A DNA stretch of 24,839 nucleotides, taken from positions 1-24,839 of the forward strand of contig NZ_CABTZR010000030.1 in the NCBI RefSeq assembly GCF_902489365.1, given 5' to 3'. Shown here piece after piece: positions 7,345-14,275 of the stretch; the stretch's first letter is position 1; each line of letters starts with the position of its first letter. A model generated the notes under the pieces. The model was given only the letters and a program-made list of their open reading frames with translations, was not told the origin of the DNA and searched no databases. Position numbers and translations under genes: made by a program. The stretch comes from an uncultured Corynebacterium sp. Its GTDB lineage: Bacteria > Actinomycetota > Actinomycetes > Mycobacteriales > Mycobacteriaceae.

Positions 7345-7422
7345 TTATCCGTCGGTACAGCAACCGCCGCATAACAATACGAAATCTTCAGCTTTCAAGT
7401 TTTCGAAAGTCAGGCCTTCCAT
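7345..7422 (-). CDS. 25-residue RiPP precursor peptide (MccA-like position)
   Basis: The ATG at 7422 has AAGGGAG five bases upstream, a strong ribosome binding site. The peptide reads MEGLTFENLKAEDFVLL as a leader-like part and then CGGCCTDG as a cysteine-rich tail, with TAA at 7345-7347. The acidic amphipathic leader (NLKAEDFVLL) is the sort of segment a RiPP recognition element binds. The gene directly precedes the MccB-like enzyme and the exporter. Microcin C precursors end in Asn; this one ends in Asp-Gly, more like the Gly tail that ThiF-type enzymes adenylate on ThiS and MoaD. Three cysteines in the last eight residues invite thiolactone, thioether or thiocarboxylate chemistry, all inferred. 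The gene is too short for standard ORF calling. Confidence 0.75.
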   Translation of the reverse strand: MEGLTFENLKAEDFVLLCGGCCTDG

Positions 7423-8035
7423 TTTCACTCCCTTCAGGATAAATGACTGTTACAACCGGTTAGCCTACCAAAAGCTTTGGGATACAAAAAGGGTTTGTGC
7501 GAAAAAATTAAATCGGCTGTGCGATTTCGACTAGGAGGCTCGTCACTCCTCAAACATATGCCTCTTAGCCATTCCCACTTTTGCAGCCCAGAGGGACGCC
7601 CAATGCGTTGGCCTCATATCTAGGGTGATTAGGTCCGCTGGGCTGCTTCATTAAATGGACCCGCACTCCGTGGCAATGGAATCACAAATGCTCGCTAGAT
7701 AGCGACACGAACTTGGAGCCAGCATCATGGCAGCGAGTGGCACCCCACGTAACCTTCGTCGCTTGATACCATCGGTTACCTGCGTAAACAGCACGGTCCG
7801 ATTAGCAGATTCCTGTGTACCGTCCACACTTCGACCTACCGAAAGCAGGGCATTAGGCTATCCAGCCCCCTTAATCGGCGGGGCACTTCAAAAAACTGGA
7901 TGAAGCGCATCTAACCATTAGGGGGGTTAAAGGGTTAAACCCAAACCGACACCCCAGAACAAAACAAACTGAGATGCCGGTTTGTCAACGATGCCGCAAC
8001 TCACCTGTCAAGCATGTCGCGACTCAAGACATTTG
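7423..8035. other. Gene-poor AT-rich stretch between the peptide cluster and tRNA-Ser
   Basis: This stretch must contain the promoter of the peptide operon; a weak candidate is TTTTTG, 17 bases, TAGGCT on the minus strand near 7465-7495, with AACCGGTT just downstream. GCAGCCCAG (7583-7591) and CTGGGCTGC (7638-7646) form a 9-base inverted repeat enclosing a smaller CCAA/TTGG hairpin, which may be a structured RNA or element end. A minus-strand frame of 68 codons (7654-7857) is open without a good start and resembles nothing I recognise (it contains QVTDGIKRRRLRGVPLA); it may be a gene remnant. No integrase or transposase is visible. Confidence 0.5.
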
Positions 8036-8124
8036 CGGAGACGAGAGGATTTGAACCTCCGGACCTACGCAAGTAAGTCAACTCCTTAGCAGGGAGCCCC
8101 ATTCGGCCGCTCTGGCACGTCTCC
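8036..8124 (-). tRNA. tRNA-Ser(GCU)
   Basis: The minus strand folds into a class II tRNA: acceptor GGAGACG paired with CGTCTCC, anticodon stem-loop CTCCCTGCTAAGGAG giving anticodon GCU, a long variable arm, and T-loop GGTTCAAATCC. The discriminator is G and CCA is not encoded (GCAAAT follows). Its 3' end faces the AT-rich peptide cluster, the usual side for island insertion at tRNA genes. Confidence 0.95.
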
Positions 8125-8169
8125 AGCGATTCGCAATGAATCGCCCATCACTCTACCTGAGCGCTTCCC

Positions 8170-9324
8170 CTATGGACAAAATGGGGCTTCCCTATTCTTT
8201 CCCTGAAGCGCCGCATGCAGCTTGAGGGCCACGTAGAGAGCCGCACAACGCCAGCCGTCATCCAGCACGCCGGGCCCGAGAATCTCACGCACGCGGTCTA
8301 GGCGGTAATGCAGAGTAGCGCGGTGGATGTAGAGCGCATTAGCGGTCGCAGAGACGTTGCGGGAATGCTCAAAGTAGGTCAGCAGGCTGTGCCAGTAGGA
8401 GTTGCGGGGGTCGTCGAGAAGCACCGCGGCATCTGGGCTCATCGCCACCACCGTCGCGGGGGTCAGCTCCCATCCGCGCAGCAGGCGCCACGCGCCGGCC
8501 TCCTCCCAGCGCAGCGAATCCTGGCCGCAGAGTTTGGCCACGTCCGCCATAAGTCGCGCCTGCGGGGCCGTCGGCGCCGAGCCGCGGGCTACCACCTCGG
8601 CGCCGGCGACAAGCGCGGCACTCTGTAGCTCCTCCATGAGGGCCTCGGTGTCCTTGTCATCGCGGCGGCACTCGACAAGCACGAGGGAATCGTGAGAATC
8701 CGCGGCCAAGAAGGGCCGGCGCACCAGCGGGCGGGCAAGCTCCACGGCTACCGCGCGCTGATCGCCTTCCACCAGCACGCGATGCACGGTCAGCTCGCCG
8801 TCGGAGGGCAGGAGATCGCGCTCACGCGCCCCGGCCAGCGCGGCAGGATCACCGGTAAGCACCTCGCGGGCCAGCTCGCCGAGCTGCTGGGCGCGAGCGG
8901 CGAGGGGAGCATCGCGTTCGTCGATAAGCCTGGCTAGCGGAGCCGTTAAAGAACCGAGGCGGACCAGGGAAGCATCACCCAGCGCGGGCTCATCGATAAT
9001 CCACAGGTAGCCCACGAGCCGATCCTCATGACGCAGGGGGATGACTACGCGGGCCAGCATGTCATAGCGCGGGTTGGCGGGCAGACGAACCGGCAACACA
9101 GCCTCTTGAATACCGAAGCTCAACATCCACGGGATGGGCTCTGGGGGCGGGGTGCGATTAAGAATAGAGGCCGCCCTGTTCTTATCAATGGCACCAATCT
9201 GCGCACTAGCGGCAATCACCGCGATGGCGGGGGTAGTCACCTCGACGGAGCGCTGCAGGATCTGGGCGCATTCGTCGACGATATCCTGGATGCTTGTCAG
9301 CTGCGGGGGTGTCACTTTTGACAT
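8170..9324 (-). CDS. PucR/CdaR-type transcriptional regulator
   Basis: A 384-residue protein. The C-terminal part (LLTYFEHSRNVSATANALYI, then HRATLHYRLDRVREILG) is the PucR-type helix-turn-helix of PF13556, found in purine, sugar-diacid and amino-acid catabolism regulators. The N-terminal 140 residues look like a GAF-type sensing region (RVVIPLRHEDRLVGYLWIID). It is divergent from the permease-decarboxylase-aminotransferase operon, so it is the likely activator or repressor of that operon, sensing a substrate or intermediate. The start ATG lies inside a perfect 16-base palindrome (9317-9332), suggesting autoregulation. The gene is GC-rich and typical of the core genome. Confidence 0.85.
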   Translation of the reverse strand: MSKVTPPQLTSIQDIVDECAQILQRSVEVTTPAIAVIAASAQIGAIDKNRAASILNRTPPPEPIPWMLSFGIQEAVLPVRLPANPRYDMLARVVIPLRHEDRLVGYLWIIDEPALGDASLVRLGSLTAPLARLIDERDAPLAARAQQLGELAREVLTGDPAALAGARERDLLPSDGELTVHRVLVEGDQRAVAVELARPLVRRPFLAADSHDSLVLVECRRDDKDTEALMEELQSAALVAGAEVVARGSAPTAPQARLMADVAKLCGQDSLRWEEAGAWRLLRGWELTPATVVAMSPDAAVLLDDPRNSYWHSLLTYFEHSRNVSATANALYIHRATLHYRLDRVREILGPGVLDDGWRCAALYVALKLHAALQGKNREAPFCP

Positions 9325-9332
9325 ATGTCAAA
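9317..9332. promoter_or_regulatory. 16-base palindrome over the PucR-type gene start
   Basis: TTTGACATATGTCAAA is a perfect palindrome that contains the regulator's start codon. Related dyads with TGAC/GTCA or TTGTC/GACAA half-sites lie at 9347-9360 and 9398-9409 in the same divergent gap, so this may be one of a set of operators. Confidence 0.55.
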
Positions 9333-9346
9333 GATACTTCCGAATA

Positions 9347-9382
9347 TTGTCTAGTGACAAACAAAACTGTGGTGCGTAATAA
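9347..9382 (+). promoter_or_regulatory. Permease operon promoter with overlapping dyad
   Basis: GTGACA (9354-9359), a 17-base spacer and TAATAA (9377-9382) form a good promoter towards the permease. The dyad TTGTC-TAGT-GACAA (9347-9360) overlaps the -35 box, so a bound regulator would control access of RNA polymerase. Confidence 0.5.
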
Positions 9383-9437
9383 TCTCCTACAGCTCAATGA
9401 CTCACGTCACAGATATACGTTCATGAAGGGCGTCTCC

Positions 9438-10835
9438 ATGACCACAACCAACAATTCCGTCAGGGCACAGGACGTTGTCGCCAGCGACAACACGAGTGCA
9501 GACGACGGCCTGCAGCGCGGCATGAAGTCGCGCCACTTGCAGATGATCGCTTTTGGCTCGTGCATCGGCACGGGCCTCTTCTTGGGCTCCGGCGCCTCCA
9601 TCCAGGAGGCCGGTCCGGGTGTTATCGCCGCCTATGCCATCGGCGGTTTCATCATCTTCCTCATCATGCGCATGCTCGGTGAGATGGCCGTAGAACACCC
9701 CGTCGCCGGCTCCTTCAGCGCCTACGCCCGCGAATACATCGGGCCCATCGCCGGCTTTGTCACCGGCTGGAACTGGTGGTTTACCACCATCGTCGTCGGC
9801 ATGGTGGAACTCACCGCCGCGGGCACCATCATGGACTTCTGGTTCCCCGGTATCCCGCACTGGCTCACCGCCCTCGTCGCGCTCGTCATCGTCACCGCCA
9901 TCAACCTGGTGCACGTCGGCGCCTTCGCCGAGGCGGAATTCTGGCTTTCCCTCATCAAGGTTGTCGCGCTCATCCTCATGATCGTCGTCGGCGCGGCCAT
10001 CGTCTTCGGCCTTACCCCGGAGCCCGCCCTGGGCTTGAGCAACATCACCGAGCACGGCGGCTTCTTCCCCAACGGTGCCTCCGGCGTGCTCTTCTCCCTC
10101 GTAGCGGTGATTTTCTCCTTCGGCGGCATCATCTCCATCGGCACCGCCGCGGGCGAGGCACAGGATCCCGCTAAAAGCCTGCCCAAGGCCATCAACAACG
10201 TGATCTGGCGCATCCTCATCTTCTACGTCGGCGGCATCGGCATCATCGTGCTGCTCGCTCCGTGGAACGAACTTGATACCTCCACCTCGCCCTTCGTGCG
10301 CGCGCTGAGCACCCTGGGCATTACGGCCGCCGCCACGGGCCTCAACCTCATCGTGCTCGTTGCCGCCGTCTCCGTGTTCAACACCATGACCTTCTCCGGC
10401 GCGCGCATGCTGCGGGATCTTTCCCGCGGCGGCCAAGCCCCGCCCTTCTTCGATTCCGTCAGCGCCAAGGGCGTGCCCGTCCGCGCGCTGCTCTTTAACT
10501 CCCTGCTCATGGGCTCGGCGGTGCTGCTGAACTTCCTCTTCGAGGGCAAAATCCTGATTGTTCTCCTCGCCATCATCGTCGGCGCGGAGCTCATCTCTTG
10601 GTCCGCCATTGCCGTAGCACACCTGAACTTCCGCAAGCGCTGTCCGAACGCAGCGTTCCGCGCGCCCCTCTACCCCATCGCTAATTACCTGTGCTTGGCC
10701 TTCTTCGCTCTCGTCATCGCTTTGATGTTCATGTTGCCCGACTACCGCACCGGTGCCATTGTCCTACCCTGTTGGATTGTGACCTTGGCACTCATCTGGC
10801 TGGGCAAAAAGCGCCACGACGCACGAAACAACTAG
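9438..10835 (+). CDS. APC-family amino acid permease
   Basis: A 465-residue protein of the amino acid transporter (AAT) group with about twelve helices. RGMKSRHLQMIAFGSCIGTG, continuing LFLGSGASIQEAGPG, is the conserved first helix and substrate-binding loop of AroP/AnsP/GabP/ProY-type permeases; LGEMAVEHPVAGSFSAYARE is another family signature. The ATG at 9438 has GAAGGG eight bases upstream; the frame runs further back but overlaps the regulator gene. Substrate specificity is not visible, but the next two genes degrade aromatic or branched 2-keto acids, so an aromatic amino acid is a reasonable inference. The next gene follows after 13 bases. Confidence 0.88.
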   Translation: MTTTNNSVRAQDVVASDNTSADDGLQRGMKSRHLQMIAFGSCIGTGLFLGSGASIQEAGPGVIAAYAIGGFIIFLIMRMLGEMAVEHPVAGSFSAYAREYIGPIAGFVTGWNWWFTTIVVGMVELTAAGTIMDFWFPGIPHWLTALVALVIVTAINLVHVGAFAEAEFWLSLIKVVALILMIVVGAAIVFGLTPEPALGLSNITEHGGFFPNGASGVLFSLVAVIFSFGGIISIGTAAGEAQDPAKSLPKAINNVIWRILIFYVGGIGIIVLLAPWNELDTSTSPFVRALSTLGITAAATGLNLIVLVAAVSVFNTMTFSGARMLRDLSRGGQAPPFFDSVSAKGVPVRALLFNSLLMGSAVLLNFLFEGKILIVLLAIIVGAELISWSAIAVAHLNFRKRCPNAAFRAPLYPIANYLCLAFFALVIALMFMLPDYRTGAIVLPCWIVTLALIWLGKKRHDARNN

Positions 10836-10848
10836 AAAGGACCCTCCC

Positions 10849-12522
10849 ATGCAGACCACCATTGGTGATTTCATCCTGGACCGCCTCAAGGCTATCGGCA
10901 TTACTGAAATCATCGGCGTGCCCGGTGACTTCAACCTGAGCTTCCTCGAGCAGATTGAGGCGTCCGAGGGCATCCGCTTCGTCGGTGCCTGCAACGAGCT
11001 CAATGCCGCCTATGCCGCCGACGGCTACGCCCGCCAACGCGGCGTAGGCTGCCTGCTCACCACCTATGGCGTGGGCGAGCTTTCCGCGCTCAACGGCATC
11101 GCTGGTGCCCGCGCCGAGCACGTCCCGCTGGTGTCGCTGGCGGGCGCACCACCCCAGTACGCCACGGAATTCCGCTGGAACCTGCACCACTCGCTTGCCG
11201 ACGGCGACTTTGCCAACATGCTGGATTCCTTCGCACCCTTCACCGAAGTGGCCACGCGTGTGTCCCCCATGAACGTGGTCGAGGAATTCGACCGCGCCCT
11301 GCACACCTGCCTGCGCGAAAAGCGCCCGGTGCACATCCAGATTCCTTCCGATATCACTCACCTGACCATCGAGGTCCCCGACGAGCCATTCTCCACCGCG
11401 CTGGCACCCTCCGATCCGGAGCGCCTGAACGCCGCTGCGGACTACGTGCTGGAACATCTAGCCCAGGCCAAAGACCCGATCATCCTCATCGATCAGGACA
11501 CCAACCGCCACGGTTTCACGGAGAAGCTCCGCGCCATCATCGACAAGGCCCAGCTTCCCTACTCACAACTCTCCTCCGGCAAAGCCATCCTGTCTGAGCG
11601 CCACCCGCTGTTCATCGGCACCTATAACGGCGCGGCCTCCGCACCGGGCGTGCAGGAGCGCATCGAAAAATCCGACTTCCTGGTCACCACGAACCCGCGC
11701 TTCATCGAGGTCAACTCCGGTTCCTTCACCCACAACCTGGCCGATGCCCGCGTCTATAACTTCGGCGACCAGCACCTCAACGCCGACGGTGAGTACTTCG
11801 TGGGCATCAATACGCTGGAGCTTCTCGACGTCCTCCTCGACCGCATCCCGGAAGCTGAGACGTCGCCAAGCGCGGCCTTCGAACCCGAGCCCTTCGAGCC
11901 GAGCCCGGATGCCCCGCTGACTCAGGAGCGCATCTGGCCGCAGATGCTCGGCTTCATCCAGGACGATGACGTGGTCATCGCCGAGGCCGGCACCTCCAAC
12001 ATCGGTCTGGGCCAGCAGCGCATGCCCGAGGGCGTGCAGTACATTAACTCCACCATCTGGGGCTCCATCGGCTTTACCCTGCCCTGCGTGCTGGGGTCGC
12101 AGCTGGCCAACCCGGAACGCCGCCACGTCCTCTTCATCGGCGATGGCTCCTTCCAGCTCACCGCCCAGGAGCTGTCCACTATCCTGCGCCAAGGCCTCAA
12201 GCCCATCATCGTGCTGGTGAACAACGATGGCTACACCATCGAGCGCTACATCCTGGGCATGGAGCGCGAATACAACGAGATCCAGATGTGGGACTACACC
12301 GCACTGCCGAAGGCCTTCATGAAGGACACCACGATGGAGTCCTACGTGGCCTCAACCGAAGGCGAATTGGCCAAGGCCTTGGAAGACATCGCCGCCCACC
12401 CAGAGCGCGGCGCCTTCCTCGAGGTGCGCCTTGATGCTTTCGACGCGCCGAAGGGCCTTCAGGCCTTCGGGCCGCAGACCGCTGACTTCGACTTCGGGCC
12501 CCGCGGCCCGCGCAACGCCTAA
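10849..12522 (+). CDS. Thiamine-diphosphate 2-keto-acid decarboxylase (indolepyruvate/phenylpyruvate type)
   Basis: A 557-residue enzyme of pyruvate/indolepyruvate decarboxylase type. Catalytic residues sit where pyruvate decarboxylases have them: D27 (GVPGDFN), E50 (CNELNAAYAADGYAR) for cofactor activation, H113-H114 (WNLHHSLADGDF), and E465 (GYTIE). The cofactor motif GDGS (431-434) to NND (458-460) is complete. The reaction converts a 2-keto acid to an aldehyde and CO2. Ring-size preference cannot be told by eye, but an aminotransferase of the HisC/aromatic group follows directly, so indolepyruvate, phenylpyruvate or a branched keto acid is more likely than pyruvate. RBS GAAAGGA precedes the ATG. 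It is the middle gene of a three-gene operon. Confidence 0.87.
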   Translation: MQTTIGDFILDRLKAIGITEIIGVPGDFNLSFLEQIEASEGIRFVGACNELNAAYAADGYARQRGVGCLLTTYGVGELSALNGIAGARAEHVPLVSLAGAPPQYATEFRWNLHHSLADGDFANMLDSFAPFTEVATRVSPMNVVEEFDRALHTCLREKRPVHIQIPSDITHLTIEVPDEPFSTALAPSDPERLNAAADYVLEHLAQAKDPIILIDQDTNRHGFTEKLRAIIDKAQLPYSQLSSGKAILSERHPLFIGTYNGAASAPGVQERIEKSDFLVTTNPRFIEVNSGSFTHNLADARVYNFGDQHLNADGEYFVGINTLELLDVLLDRIPEAETSPSAAFEPEPFEPSPDAPLTQERIWPQMLGFIQDDDVVIAEAGTSNIGLGQQRMPEGVQYINSTIWGSIGFTLPCVLGSQLANPERRHVLFIGDGSFQLTAQELSTILRQGLKPIIVLVNNDGYTIERYILGMEREYNEIQMWDYTALPKAFMKDTTMESYVASTEGELAKALEDIAAHPERGAFLEVRLDAFDAPKGLQAFGPQTADFDFGPRGPRNA

Positions 12523-12532
12523 GGTGGAGAAC

Positions 12533-13591
12533 ATGATTCGACCAGACCTTTCCTCCCTGCCCGCCTACGTTCCCGGAAAGAACGCCGAGCACGCCTTGAA
12601 GCTCTCCTCCAATGAGGCAACTCAGGAGCCGCTGCCCGGCGCGCTGAAGGCCATGGAGACTGCCGTCGCGCACGTCAACCGCTACCCGGACATGGGTGCG
12701 GTGGAAATCCGCAAGGCACTCGCCGAAAACCTTGGCGTCACCCCGGAGCAGGTCACCTGCGGCGCGGGTTCCTCCGCGATATGCCAGCAGCTGGTGCAGA
12801 TCACCTCGGTGCCCGGTGATGAGATTGTCTTCCCCTGGCGCTCCTTCGAGGCTTATCCCATCTTCGCGCAGGTCGTGGGCGCTACCCCGGTCAAGGTTCC
12901 GCTCACCGCGGATCACCGCGTGGACCTGGAGGCCATGGCGGCTGCCATCACGGACAAGACCCGCCTGATCTTCGTGTGCAACCCGAATAACCCCACCGGC
13001 TCCATCATCACCAAGGAGGAGCTCGACGCCTTCCTGGCCAAGGTCCCGAAGGACGTCATCGTGGCGCTCGATGAGGCCTACATCGAATACAACCGCAACG
13101 ACGCCGTCCCGCTGGCCACCGACTATGTCCACACCCACGACAACATCATTGGCCTGCGCACTTTCTCCAAGGCCTATGGCCTGGCCGGTGTCCGCTTGGG
13201 CTATGCCTTCGGTAACGCCGAGATCATCGAGGCGCTGAGCAAGGTGTCCATCCCGTTCTCCGTGAACTCGGTGGCACAAGCTGGCGCTGTGGCTTCGCTG
13301 GCCGCCCAGAAGGAGCTGCGTGAGCGCACCGACGAAACCGTGGAGCAGCGCGACCGCCTGGTCAAGCACTTCGCCGACTTTGGCGTGCCGGAATCCCAGG
13401 CCAACCACATCTGGTTCGCCGCCGACTCCATTGCGAAGCTGGGCTCCCCGCAGGACGTCGCGGCACAGCTCGCGGAGAATGACGTCCTCGTCCGCGCCTT
13501 CCCCGAGGGCGTGCGCGTCACCGTCACCACGGCGGAGGAAACCGACATCCTGCTCAAGGCCTGGGACGCTGCCTTCAGTGCAGAGGAGTAG
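12533..13591 (+). CDS. HisC-like / aromatic amino acid aminotransferase
   Basis: A 352-residue fold-type I PLP enzyme. NPNNPTG (150-156) contacts the cofactor, D180 and Y183 (ALDEAYIEY) hold the pyridine ring, and K213 in TFSKAYGLAGVRLG forms the Schiff base. MIRPDLSSLPAYVPG with KLSSNE resembles the corynebacterial Pat/HisC2 group, which transaminates aromatic amino acids or histidinol phosphate. GGTGGAGA lies just before the ATG at 12533; the open frame upstream overlaps the decarboxylase and is not used. In this operon it would make the aryl-pyruvate that the decarboxylase consumes. A role in histidine biosynthesis is less likely since no other his gene is near. Confidence 0.85.
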   Translation: MIRPDLSSLPAYVPGKNAEHALKLSSNEATQEPLPGALKAMETAVAHVNRYPDMGAVEIRKALAENLGVTPEQVTCGAGSSAICQQLVQITSVPGDEIVFPWRSFEAYPIFAQVVGATPVKVPLTADHRVDLEAMAAAITDKTRLIFVCNPNNPTGSIITKEELDAFLAKVPKDVIVALDEAYIEYNRNDAVPLATDYVHTHDNIIGLRTFSKAYGLAGVRLGYAFGNAEIIEALSKVSIPFSVNSVAQAGAVASLAAQKELRERTDETVEQRDRLVKHFADFGVPESQANHIWFAADSIAKLGSPQDVAAQLAENDVLVRAFPEGVRVTVTTAEETDILLKAWDAAFSAEE

Positions 13592-13612
13592 TTTCCGCGT
13601 TAGAGTGCAGTT

Positions 13613-13984
13613 GTGAAGACATTTATCAATTTTGCACTCAACGTCATTGCCGTCGCGGTGGCCTTCTGGGCTGTGGTAGCGATTGTCCCCGGAATCGACA
13701 TCGTTCCTGCTAGCACCCAGAATTTCTTGCTCATCGCGGCGGTCTTCATCATCGTCAACGAGGTCGTCACCCCGGTGCTCCGCTTCCTCGGCGCACCGCT
13801 GACCTGCCTGACACTGGGCCTCTTCGCGCTCGTCATCAACGGCGCGGTCCTGCTCCTCGTCAGCGCGCTGATGGATTCACTCGTCATCGATGGCTGGGGC
13901 GCCGCCATCATCGGCGCGATTGTGCTGGCGATTGTCTCCGGCGTGGTGAACTTCTTCACCAGCCCGCTGCGGGTCCGCAACTAA
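13613..13984 (+). CDS. Phage-holin-4 family (PF04020-like) small membrane protein
   Basis: A 123-residue protein with four membrane helices starting at a GTG: NFALNVIAVAVAFWAVVAIV, NFLLIAAVFIIVNEVVTPVL, LTLGLFALVINGAVLLLVSA and WGAAIIGAIVLAIVSGVVNFF. The pattern V(N)xxxxPxLxxLxxPxxxxTLGLFxLVIN is that of the widespread bacterial PF04020 family, named after phage holins although most members are chromosomal proteins of unknown role. TAGAGT six bases before the GTG could be a -10 box of a leaderless transcript. Its stop overlaps the stop of the convergent moaD gene (bases 13981-13984). Confidence 0.78.
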   Translation: MKTFINFALNVIAVAVAFWAVVAIVPGIDIVPASTQNFLLIAAVFIIVNEVVTPVLRFLGAPLTCLTLGLFALVINGAVLLLVSALMDSLVIDGWGAAIIGAIVLAIVSGVVNFFTSPLRVRN

Positions 13985-14235
13985 CCCCCAGCGAAAGGCG
14001 GAAGGACGTCGACGCGGGAGGCGTCGGCAAGCACGGCGTCCTCGGTAGCGCTCGCGCCATCCACGAGGAAGGTGCAGCGCTCCAGCACCTCCGCGAAGCT
14101 CATGCCGGCCTCGGTGCTGCCGGTATGCCGAGCACGCAACACGTCCAGCAACTCCCCCAGCGTCGCTGCCTGCGCTGTGTCCTGCGCGCGCCCTGCGGCG
14201 GCGCGGGCTGCGGCAAAGTAGTGTATGTCAACCAT
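13981..14235 (-). CDS. moaD: MoaD, small subunit of molybdopterin synthase
   Basis: An 84-residue beta-grasp protein beginning MVDIHYFAAARAAAG and ending DVLPPFAGG. The C-terminal Gly-Gly is adenylated by MoeB and converted to a thiocarboxylate, the sulfur source for molybdopterin. The frame continues upstream to 14283, but the ATG at 14235 gives the standard MoaD start. Unusually, it is transcribed away from the other molybdenum-cofactor genes, with only 40 bases between its start and that of moeA, so the divergent promoters must be compact or overlapping. Confidence 0.88.
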   Translation of the reverse strand: MVDIHYFAAARAAAGRAQDTAQAATLGELLDVLRARHTGSTEAGMSFAEVLERCTFLVDGASATEDAVLADASRVDVLPPFAGG

Positions 14236-14275
14236 GGCTGCCACTATGCCAGCCTCTGTGACAGGAAGGAACTCA

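Noticed and set aside
7654..7857. 68-codon minus-strand frame near tRNA-Ser as a gene
   Set aside because: No usable start codon or ribosome binding site and no recognised family; kept only as a possible remnant.
8036..8124. Attachment-site repeat of the tRNA-Ser(GCU) 3' end at the left of the peptide island
   Set aside because: I searched by eye around 4920-5080 and found no copy of the tRNA 3' sequence.
9402..10622. Long minus-strand open frame of 406 codons inside the permease gene
   Set aside because: Composition is full of Glu, Asp, Gly and His, a shadow of the GC-rich membrane-protein codons on the other strand; the plus frame has clear permease motifs.
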